Source of the DNA: an uncultured bacterium
GTDB lineage: Bacteria > Bacillota > Clostridia > Christensenellales > Borkfalkiaceae
Direction of reading: 5' to 3'
NCBI GenBank assembly: GCA_934871445.1
Contig: CAKXBD010000020.1
Span: 715-7,955 of the forward strand
DNA length: 7,241 nucleotides
Under the pieces are notes generated by a model. That model did not search any database and was not told the origin of the DNA. It saw only the letters and a list, made by a program, of their open reading frames with translations. A program made the position numbers and the translations under genes. Below, piece after piece: positions 1-5,268 of this stretch. Every line of letters begins with the position of its first letter. Position 1 is the stretch's first letter.

Positions 1-726
1 AAACGGGAGGGCGCGGGAATTATCTGCACGCACCACCCCGCCGTATACGCGAAATTGGGCAGGCTGCTTTCCTCGGAGCCCGCTTCCTCGGGCGGCAAAG
101 TCGCGGCATGTCTGAAAACGGGAATTTCCGTCGTGTCCATGCACCTGAACTTGGATGCCGCTCCGGGCGGGATAGACGAAAGCCTCATGGAAGGGATAAT
201 TCTTTCCGCGAAGTCGGCGAATGAAAAATCGGACGTCGGCGGAGAAAATGGAAAAATTTCGTTTGGCGAAAGGGGCGCTTCGGAGTCGGAAGAACGGTCT
301 CGGAAAGAGGGAGTGAGGCCCGAAAGCGTCGGGATCATGCAGCCGCTCGACGGCGGCGGATACGGCAGGGCGTACGACGTCCCGCCCGTGACGGCGGAGG
401 CGCTCGCCGCGGAAACGGAAAAGACGTTTTGTGCAAGGCACATCGCGGTTTACGGCAAGCGGAGAGAAATCAGGCGCGCCGCGTCCTTTTGCGGCGCGGG
501 TGCGGACGAAGATGCCGTGGAGTTTGCCGTTCGGCAGGGGGCGGACGTCCTCGTTTCGTCCGATTTCAAGCACCATGTTCTGACGTTGGCGCTCGAATCG
601 GGACTGTCCGTCATACAGCTGACGCACTATGCGTCGGAAAATTACGGGTTTGAAAAATATTATCGCAAAATCCGTCGGCAGGCGGGGATTCCGTGTATCT
701 TTCACACGGACGAAGAATTGCTTTGA
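1..726 (+). CDS. Nif3/YqfO-family dinuclear metal-centre protein, 5' end missing
   Basis: The frame is open from base 1 and gives 241 residues, so the start lies outside the window; by comparison with the family roughly 50-70 N-terminal residues are missing. Visible family landmarks, numbered from the first codon in the window, are ICTHHP (His11-His12), MHLNLD (ending at Asp52), the GADVLVSSDFKHH segment and HYASEN (His209, Glu213). The His, Asp and Glu residues match the usual dinuclear metal ligands. Two glycines common in the family are changed: the usual TGD-like triplet reads SSD, and the usual GHYASE reads THYASE. Between the two conserved halves (about 208-327) lies a charged, low-complexity stretch of some 35-40 extra residues. 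There is no room for the PII-like middle domain of the long family members. Nif3 proteins are widespread, but their biochemical role is not settled. The zinc-ribbon gene follows 15 bases downstream, a pairing common in Bacillota. A TTG at 55 is internal, not the start. Confidence 0.9.
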   Translation, partial: KREGAGIICTHHPAVYAKLGRLLSSEPASSGGKVAACLKTGISVVSMHLNLDAAPGGIDESLMEGIILSAKSANEKSDVGGENGKISFGERGASESEERSRKEGVRPESVGIMQPLDGGGYGRAYDVPPVTAEALAAETEKTFCARHIAVYGKRREIRRAASFCGAGADEDAVEFAVRQGADVLVSSDFKHHVLTLALESGLSVIQLTHYASENYGFEKYYRKIRRQAGIPCIFHTDEELL

Positions 727-741
727 CGGGAGGAGAATAAC

Positions 742-1443
742 ATGGTTGAGTTACAGGCAATTTTGAAGTATCAGGAAATCGACAAAAAGCTGTACGCATT
801 GGAACGCGAGCTTGCGGGCTGCGAGGAGCGCAAGGAATATCTGAAAACGAAGAAATTCCTCGAAACGGCGGCGGATAAGCTGGACGCGTTCGACGCGAAG
901 GCGGCGCAGCTGAAAAGCGCGGCGGTGGAACTGACGAAAAAATACCTCAAAACGGAAGATACTCTGAAAGATTTCGCACATCTCGACGAATTGGTGGCGG
1001 GCGGAGCGGATATTGCCTTTTACAAAAAAAGCGCGATGTCTATCGCCGATCAGATGAAAAAAATCAAGGCGGATCTCGCGGCTCTGACGGCGAGCATCAA
1101 CTCCACGCACGAAGAGTATCAGAAGCTCAAAAAGCAGGTCATTGCGACGCAGAAGCAATACAAGGAAGCGTACGAGAAATACAGCGCGGTGAAGGCGTCG
1201 AAAGAGGGGGATCGGAAGGCGATCGAAGCGGAGCTTACCGCCGCCTCATCGGGGATTTCCCCCGCAGTGATGGAAAAATACAAAATCAAGCGCAAGGAGC
1301 GGATTTTTCCCGTCGTGGGAAAATTGAAGGACAACCGCTGTCCCTTCTGCGGCATGGAGCCGCCCCTCGCCGCACGGAACAAGCTGACGGGCGGAAACGT
1401 CATCGAATGCGACAACTGTCATCGCATCATTTACAGCGATTGA
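742..1443 (+). CDS. Coiled-coil C4-type zinc-ribbon protein (COG1579/DUF164)
   Basis: This 233-residue protein has two parts. Residues 1 to about 185 are rich in Lys, Glu, Ala and Gln with heptad-like spacing, as expected for a long antiparallel coiled coil. The C-terminus carries a zinc ribbon with Cys200-Pro-Phe-Cys203 and Cys223-Asp-Asn-Cys226. The order coiled coil then CxxC...CxxC, and the final CDNCHRIIY-type motif, are diagnostic of COG1579 (zf-RING_7, PF02591). The family is thought to bind nucleic acid or act as an adaptor; no enzymatic role can be read from the sequence. The ATG at 742 is preceded by GGGAGGAG (728-735) at six bases, so the start is secure. The gene lies 15 bases after the Nif3 gene and is probably co-transcribed with it. 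It is followed by a 152-base gap with a large inverted repeat, suggesting it ends the transcript. Confidence 0.92.
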   Translation: MVELQAILKYQEIDKKLYALERELAGCEERKEYLKTKKFLETAADKLDAFDAKAAQLKSAAVELTKKYLKTEDTLKDFAHLDELVAGGADIAFYKKSAMSIADQMKKIKADLAALTASINSTHEEYQKLKKQVIATQKQYKEAYEKYSAVKASKEGDRKAIEAELTAASSGISPAVMEKYKIKRKERIFPVVGKLKDNRCPFCGMEPPLAARNKLTGGNVIECDNCHRIIYSD

Positions 1444-1523
1444 GCGGGAAGCAAGCGGTGTAAAGCCGTTTGCCGAACCGACGGGGCGTAGCTTTCAAAC
1501 GAATTGCGAAGAAAGGTACAGGC

Positions 1524-1563
1524 GCGGAAAAAATAAATTTCCGCAAAAATTTATTTTTTCCGC
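1524..1563 (+). terminator. Perfect 17-bp inverted repeat, possible terminator
   Basis: The arms GCGGAAAAAATAAATTT (1524-1540) and AAATTTATTTTTTCCGC (1547-1563) are exact reverse complements around a six-base loop CCGCAA. The stem has a four-pair GC base and a long A/T top. The loop-side CCGC with the preceding TTT can instead pair with the first GCGGAAA, giving a seven-pair hairpin (1524-1544) followed by an A/T stretch ending in six T (1545-1559), which is closer to an intrinsic terminator. Being symmetrical, it could act in either direction. It lies 80 bases after the zinc-ribbon gene and just before alr, so termination of the upstream transcript is the simplest reading. No clean T tract follows the full 17-bp stem, so the function is inferred. 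Confidence 0.5.
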
Positions 1564-1568
1564 ACTGC

Positions 1569-1575
1569 GGAGGAG
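1569..1575 (+). promoter_or_regulatory. Strong Shine-Dalgarno site unusually far from the alr start
   Basis: GGAGGAG is an excellent ribosome binding sequence, but it ends 20 bases before the only usable alr start in frame (GTG at 1596) and 13 bases before an ATG at 1589 in another frame. Its first two bases belong to GCGG (1567-1570), which can pair with CCGC at 1560-1563, so the site could be partly masked by local structure. Whether it drives alr translation is uncertain. Confidence 0.5.
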
Positions 1576-1584
1576 AAAAGCGCA

Positions 1585-1590
1585 TATAAT
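1585..1590 (+). promoter_or_regulatory. Exact TATAAT -10-like box abutting the alr start
   Basis: A perfect TATAAT sits five bases before the GTG of alr. A start of transcription at the usual distance would fall at about 1596-1598, on the start codon itself, giving a leaderless message. No convincing -35 hexamer is present at the expected 16-18 base spacing (the region reads CGCACTG), and there is no TGn extension. A/T-rich DNA at 1528-1559 could act as an upstream element. Chance occurrence cannot be excluded. Confidence 0.35.
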
Positions 1591-1595
1591 GAAAT

Positions 1596-2654
1596 GTGCA
1601 AAAAGTAATCGCGGAAATCAATTTGAAAGCAATCGAGGACAACGCCCGGACTCTGAAACGACTTTCGGGAACGAAATTGTGCGCGGTGGTCAAGGCGGAC
1701 GCCTACGGCCACGGCGCGGAGGCGGTAACGAACGCCCTTTCGGGCGTCGCGGACATGTTTGCCGTAGCTCTGACCGACGAGGCGATCTCTGTCCGCACGG
1801 CGGCATGCGGGAAAGAAATTCTCGTTCTGACGCCGCCGACGGACAAAGAGACGGCGCGGTGTATCGCGGATAACGGCTTTATCGCTTCCGTACCCGACTT
1901 CTTTACCGCCCGCCTCCTTTCCGAGACGGCCGAGGAATGTGGCAGGCCGATCGAGGCGCATTTGCAGGCCAATACGGGCATGAACCGTTACGGCATGAAT
2001 TTGTCCATGTTGGGTCGGGTATGCAAATTTCTCGCGGAAAGGGAGACCGTGAAAGTCGGAGGCATGTATTCTCATCTCTACGATCATTCCCGCGCGGAAT
2101 GTGAAAGACAGCGAGGTTTGTTTTTGAAAATGCAGTCGGTATTCCGACGATATTTTGAAACGGGAATATGCCATCTTTCCTCCACTTACGGCGCGCTGCT
2201 GGGCGGGGAATTTTCCTTCGACATGGTGCGCATAGGATTGGGACTCTACGGGTATTTCCCCGACGGGAGCGAACGAGAATTTCAAGGCGTCCGTCTCAAA
2301 AAGGCGATGAAGGTCTATGCGCAGGCGGTGGAGAGCAGAAAATATTCCTTCGGCGGCGCGGGCTACGGCCTTTTGGACGAGGCGACGAAAAATTCGTTCG
2401 ATCGTCTCACGGTCTACCGCGCGGGCTATGCGGACGGATTTTTAAGAAAGGGGGACAACGGCATGCGGGGTGCGGAAAAGAACGCGAATAACCTCTGCAT
2501 GGACGCCTGTATTCGCCGAGGAAAGGCCGTGCGAGGAAGTTTTACGCCGATCATGACGGACGCGGCGGCCGAGGCGGAAAAGACGGGAACGATCGCTTAC
2601 GAGATACTCTGCGCCGCGACGAAGCGCGCCGAGTTCAGATACGAATACAGATAA
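1596..2654 (+). CDS. alr: Alanine racemase (PLP-dependent)
   Basis: Alanine racemase interconverts L- and D-alanine in the cytoplasm, supplying D-alanine for peptidoglycan. The 352-residue product shows the fold-III barrel with AVVKADAYGHG (PLP lysine Lys33), a TGMNRYG motif (Arg131), GMYSHLYDHS, and FDMVRIGLGLYGY (208-220). The C-terminal domain shows the likely catalytic tyrosine in GAGYG (Tyr257), the GYADGF motif (277-282), CMD (301-303) and GTIAYEILC near the end. Two things are unusual. The lysine that is carbamylated in the Bacillus enzyme (KVDTGMxR) is Gln124 here, with Asn126 for the Asp. The C-terminal domain is short between CMD and GTIAYE, so the protein is smaller than the usual 370-390 residues. 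The frame has a TGA at 1590-1592, so GTG at 1596 is the first possible start; it gives MQKVIAEINL, which fits the family N-terminus. A VanT-like serine racemase is less likely, as there is no membrane domain. Confidence 0.9.
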   Translation: MQKVIAEINLKAIEDNARTLKRLSGTKLCAVVKADAYGHGAEAVTNALSGVADMFAVALTDEAISVRTAACGKEILVLTPPTDKETARCIADNGFIASVPDFFTARLLSETAEECGRPIEAHLQANTGMNRYGMNLSMLGRVCKFLAERETVKVGGMYSHLYDHSRAECERQRGLFLKMQSVFRRYFETGICHLSSTYGALLGGEFSFDMVRIGLGLYGYFPDGSEREFQGVRLKKAMKVYAQAVESRKYSFGGAGYGLLDEATKNSFDRLTVYRAGYADGFLRKGDNGMRGAEKNANNLCMDACIRRGKAVRGSFTPIMTDAAAEAEKTGTIAYEILCAATKRAEFRYEYR

Positions 2655-2685
2655 ACAGATAAATGGAGAAATTGAGCTTTCAGTC

Positions 2686-3276
2686 ATGTATACGGGACAA
2701 TTTCGGATCATCGAGGGCGGCAGCGGTTCGGTAGAGCAGAAAAAGAGCTCTCTTCGGTCGTATATGAAGCGCCGTAGGGGCGAAAACGAAAATCGGGACG
2801 TCAAGGAGAACGGCCTCGTCGAAAACTTTTTTTCGACGAGGGCGATAGAAAAGGAGAGCTTTTTCGTCTATTTGTCCTATTCTTCCGAAGCGCCGACGGA
2901 CAAGCTGATCGCCCGCCTGCTCAAAGCGGGAAAGACCGTTTACGCACCTCGCGTGGAAGGGAGCGATATGGAAGCCGTGCTTTTCGGAGAAGATTTCACT
3001 CTGTCCGAACGCGGGATACGCGAGCCCGTCGGACAGGCATATCGAGGCAAAATCGACGTCGCGGTGCTGCCGCTTTTAGCGGCGGACGAACGGGGCGGAC
3101 GGCTGGGTTACGGCGGAGGATACTACGACCGTTTTCTTCGGGAACATCCCGAGACGCTCTCCGTCGCCTATTGCTTCGATTTCCAACTCGTGCGCGAGGT
3201 TCCGTGCGAACCGCACGATAAAAGGGCGGATTGGATCGTGACGGACAAGCGCATCATAGAAGTACGTGGAGTTTAA
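2686..3276 (+). CDS. 5-formyltetrahydrofolate cyclo-ligase
   Basis: This enzyme (EC 6.3.3.2, MTHFS/YgfA family) uses ATP to convert 5-formyl-THF to 5,10-methenyl-THF, returning stored folate to one-carbon metabolism. The 196-residue protein shows the family hallmarks in order: a basic N-terminal segment KKSSLRSYMKRRR (19-31), the SEAPTDKLIARLL segment (67-79), KTVYAPRV (83-90), and the nucleotide/substrate loop GGRLGYGGGYYDRFL (137-151). The C-terminus reads VPCEPHDKRADWIVTD, close to the usual P-x-E-x-HD-x-x-x-D motif. Length is normal. The ATG at 2686 is the first in frame after an upstream stop; a weak GGAG (2665-2668) is 17 bases away, a poor distance. The first 16 residues before VEQKK look like a non-conserved extension, but no other start codon lies between. 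The gene lies 31 bases after alr and is probably in the same transcript. Confidence 0.92.
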   Translation: MYTGQFRIIEGGSGSVEQKKSSLRSYMKRRRGENENRDVKENGLVENFFSTRAIEKESFFVYLSYSSEAPTDKLIARLLKAGKTVYAPRVEGSDMEAVLFGEDFTLSERGIREPVGQAYRGKIDVAVLPLLAADERGGRLGYGGGYYDRFLREHPETLSVAYCFDFQLVREVPCEPHDKRADWIVTDKRIIEVRGV

Positions 3277-3296
3277 CAAAGGACGAAATCAAAATC

Positions 3297-3301
3297 GGAG
3301 G
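3297..3301 (+). promoter_or_regulatory. Ribosome binding site fixing the start of the membrane protein
   Basis: GGAGG lies six bases before the ATG at 3308. The frame is also open to an earlier ATG at 3266, but that one overlaps the end of the cyclo-ligase gene and lacks a comparable site, so the start at 3308 is preferred. Confidence 0.8.
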
Positions 3302-3307
3302 AAAATT

Positions 3308-4033
3308 ATGTCGAATTTCAAGACGAAATGGAAGGTATTCTGGCGATTGGTGGGGGAATGTTTTTTTCGCTCGCTTACGCCCGCGGCGATGTATTTTGTC
3401 GCAAGCGTCGTGTTGATGCTCATACAGGCGAAAGTAAAAGCCGTTTCCACCACTGTTGTCTGGGCCTGTGTGTGCGGCATTTGCGCCCTTGCCTATAACG
3501 GACTTTTGATGTGGGTATGCGGCGGTTCGCATTACGAAATGCTCGTTTCGGGCAACATGAAGCGCCGTTCCGCCATGCAGATGGGCAGTGAGCTCAATAT
3601 CACGAGCTATAAATATCAAAAGGAATACCGCCCGTGGAAAGGCTTTGCCATCGGCGCTTTTGCGTCCTTGCTTCTCGTCGTCGGCGCGATCGTGTTCGGG
3701 TGCAATCAGGATTTTATCGGAAAGGGCGAAGAGACGAGCACCGCGCTCGCGGTCGTCACCATCGTATTCGACCTGTTTGCGGGTTGGGCGCTCATTCCCT
3801 TCCAAGTCGCAAATATCGCGGGAATTTACGTCAGTTACTTTATTGCCTGTGCGTTGGCAATATTGCCCATCGGCGTTTCGGGCGGATTGTATATTGCGGG
3901 CGCTTACGGACGCCGCAACAAGACTCTGCGAGCACAGGAAATCGCGGCTCGGGCGGCGGAAGAGGAACGCAACAAGCCGAAAAAAATCAACTACGGCGGT
4001 CTCCCCGGAACAAAGCCGAAAAAGAGAAAATAA
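3308..4033 (+). CDS. Multi-pass membrane protein of unknown function
   Basis: I do not recognise the family. The 241-residue product begins MSNFKTKWKVFWRL, a basic, amphipathic N-terminus. Hydrophobic stretches follow at about residues 24-40, 46-71, 112-132, 144-164 and 168-198, giving four to six membrane spans. A polar loop at about 72-111 contains MKRRSAMQMGSELN and YKYQKEYRPWKG. The last 40 residues (GRRNKTLRAQ to PKKRK) are very rich in Lys, Arg and Glu. By the positive-inside rule, this tail and the basic N-terminus suggest both ends are cytoplasmic. No signal peptidase site, transporter signature, protease motif or nucleotide-binding motif is visible. It sits between a folate enzyme and rsmD with short gaps (31 and 18 bases), so it is probably co-transcribed with them, but these neighbours do not point to a function. 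Confidence 0.85.
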   Translation: MSNFKTKWKVFWRLVGECFFRSLTPAAMYFVASVVLMLIQAKVKAVSTTVVWACVCGICALAYNGLLMWVCGGSHYEMLVSGNMKRRSAMQMGSELNITSYKYQKEYRPWKGFAIGAFASLLLVVGAIVFGCNQDFIGKGEETSTALAVVTIVFDLFAGWALIPFQVANIAGIYVSYFIACALAILPIGVSGGLYIAGAYGRRNKTLRAQEIAARAAEEERNKPKKINYGGLPGTKPKKRK

Positions 4034-4051
4034 TTTTTTCGGGAGGCGCAA

Positions 4052-4591
4052 GTGAGAATTATCGGCGGAAAATACAGGAGCAGGGTGCTGGCGGAATTCC
4101 CGGGTATGGAGGTACGGCCCACGGCCGACCGCGTCAAGGAATCGCTGTTCAATATTCTCTCCCTGAAAATATACGGCGCCCGCGTTCTGGATTTATTTTC
4201 GGGCAGCGGAGCGCTGGGCCTCGAATGTCTCTCTCGCGGAGCTCGGGAAGTCGTCTTTAACGACGTCTCGCGGGAAAGCGTGCGGCTGCTCGAAAAAAAC
4301 ATGCGGACGCTCGGGATAGAAAAGGAATGTGCGAAAGTATATTCGTTCGATTATTCCGCGTGTCTGGATTTGTTGAAAGGGCAGTTCGACCTCGTGTTTA
4401 TCGACCCTCCCTATCGCATGGAATACGGGCTTCCCGCCCTGAACAAGATAGCGGAACGCGGGCTTCTGAGCGAAAACGGCGTCGCCGTTTACGAGCGGGA
4501 CAGGCCGTTTGAAGGAGAGGCGGGATTGGAGAAATACGACGAACGAAAATACGGAAAGACATACTTGACCTTCTTCCGCCGCGAAAACTGA
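4052..4591 (+). CDS. rsmD: 16S rRNA (guanine966-N2)-methyltransferase RsmD
   Basis: RsmD uses S-adenosylmethionine to methylate N2 of G966 (E. coli numbering) in 16S rRNA of the small ribosomal subunit. The 179-residue protein starts MRIIGGKYRSR, the standard family N-terminus, followed by RPTADRVKESLFNIL (22-36). The SAM-binding motif DLFSGSGALGLECLSRGA spans 47-64, an acidic FNDVS segment follows at 69-73, and the catalytic motif DPPY is at 118-121. Length is typical. The GTG start at 4052 is preceded by GGGAGG (4041-4046) at five bases, so it is well supported. It lies 18 bases after the membrane protein gene. The next gene is coaD, a pairing widely conserved in Bacillota, though here the two are separated by an unusual 163-base purine-rich spacer. 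Confidence 0.95.
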   Translation: MRIIGGKYRSRVLAEFPGMEVRPTADRVKESLFNILSLKIYGARVLDLFSGSGALGLECLSRGAREVVFNDVSRESVRLLEKNMRTLGIEKECAKVYSFDYSACLDLLKGQFDLVFIDPPYRMEYGLPALNKIAERGLLSENGVAVYERDRPFEGEAGLEKYDERKYGKTYLTFFRREN

Positions 4592-4754
4592 AAACGTCGC
4601 GGGGAAAGCCGGAAACGTTGCAAAAACCAAGGACGGAATGCGCCGCGGGGAGGAGTTCGGGAAAAAGTAACGCAGGCGACGAAAAACGGGAAAAGGCGGC
4701 GGACGAAAGGCGAGGAGCGGGCAGAAGGAAAATGGGGCAAAAAGGAGCGAAAAG
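4592..4754 (+). other. Purine-rich spacer between rsmD and coaD
   Basis: This 163-base gap has no convincing gene. The + strand is strongly enriched in G and A, especially from 4661 to 4754, where I count two T and about thirteen C in 94 bases. A frame opened by TTG at 4618 runs through it, giving a Lys/Arg/Gly-rich 67-residue peptide that overlaps coaD; it has no family features and is probably a composition artefact. The near absence of T rules out an ordinary -10 box in the second half, so coaD is probably transcribed from further upstream. The segment ends in AAAGGAG (4741-4747), the coaD ribosome binding site, seven bases before its ATG. Confidence 0.6.
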
Positions 4755-5252
4755 ATGGCTGAGAGAAAATGCGTGTTTGCGGGGAGTTTCGACCCTCCGA
4801 CTCTGGGACACAAGGCTTTGATAGAGGACTGTCTGCGCCTGTTCGACGAGGTGGCGGTCGCCGTCATGGTCAATCCCGAAAAGCGGCCGTATTTTTCCGA
4901 AAAGGAGCGGGAGGATATGCTCAGGCTGATGTTCCCGAAAGAAAAGAGACTGAAAATCGTCTTTTTTTCCGGAACTGCGGCGGAATTGCTGGAAAGGGAA
5001 AATACGAAAATTTATGTGCGGGGAATCCGCAACACCGTGGATTTCGAATACGAAAACGCAAATTATTTCGCCTCCGCGAAGCTGGATAAAGAAATTCTTC
5101 CCGTATATCTTCCCTGTCGGCAGGAGCTTTTGCACGTCAGTTCCACCATCGTGAAAAACAGCCTAAAATTCGGCACGCCGATAGATGAATACGTCACCGC
5201 CGAGGTCAAAGAATACATTCTGAAAAGAGAAAAAACGCAAAAGAAGAATTGA
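4755..5252 (+). CDS. coaD: Phosphopantetheine adenylyltransferase
   Basis: CoaD (EC 2.7.7.3) transfers AMP from ATP to 4'-phosphopantetheine, forming dephospho-CoA, the penultimate step of coenzyme A synthesis in the cytoplasm. The 165-residue protein carries the nucleotidyltransferase signature GSFDPPTLGH (10-19), with Thr16 and His19 matching the (T/H)xGH motif. The conserved YVRGIRNTVDFEYE block is at 87-100 and the C-terminal HVSSTIVKNSL segment (127-137) matches the family ISSS-type motif. Length is normal. One small departure is Pro at position 15, where many homologues have Val or Ile before Thr. The ATG at 4755 has AAAGGAG seven bases upstream. The final Lys-rich tail (KREKTQKKN) is probably disordered. 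The DAHP synthase gene begins 16 bases downstream, so the two are probably co-transcribed although metabolically unrelated. Confidence 0.95.
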   Translation: MAERKCVFAGSFDPPTLGHKALIEDCLRLFDEVAVAVMVNPEKRPYFSEKEREDMLRLMFPKEKRLKIVFFSGTAAELLERENTKIYVRGIRNTVDFEYENANYFASAKLDKEILPVYLPCRQELLHVSSTIVKNSLKFGTPIDEYVTAEVKEYILKREKTQKKN

Positions 5253-5268
5253 AAAAGGAGTTTCTGAT

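Noticed and set aside
1444..1595. Riboswitch or T-box in the gap before alr
   Set aside because: Apart from the inverted repeat and short hairpins, there is no recognisable conserved core such as a T-box sequence, and the space is small.
1551..2285. Open frame of 244 codons on the minus strand opposite the end of the spacer and alr
   Set aside because: It mirrors the codon pattern of alr, shows no family motif and has no supporting context; alr on the + strand has clear catalytic motifs.
3266..3307. Earlier ATG (3266) for the membrane protein
   Set aside because: It overlaps the end of the cyclo-ligase gene and lacks a good ribosome site, whereas GGAGG at 3297-3301 is correctly placed for ATG 3308.
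3254..4051. Open frame of 265 codons on the minus strand opposite the membrane protein
   Set aside because: The + strand frame has an ideal ribosome site and coherent membrane spans; the minus frame is a His/Arg-rich mixture typical of shadow frames.
4618..4821. Possible small basic protein in the spacer before coaD
   Set aside because: It starts at TTG without a convincing ribosome site, is low complexity and overlaps the start of coaD in another frame.
4398..5135. Open frame of 245 codons on the minus strand across rsmD, the spacer and coaD
   Set aside because: It arises because the purine-rich spacer reads as pyrimidine-rich Ser/Phe/Pro codons on the other strand; no motif or conserved composition supports it.
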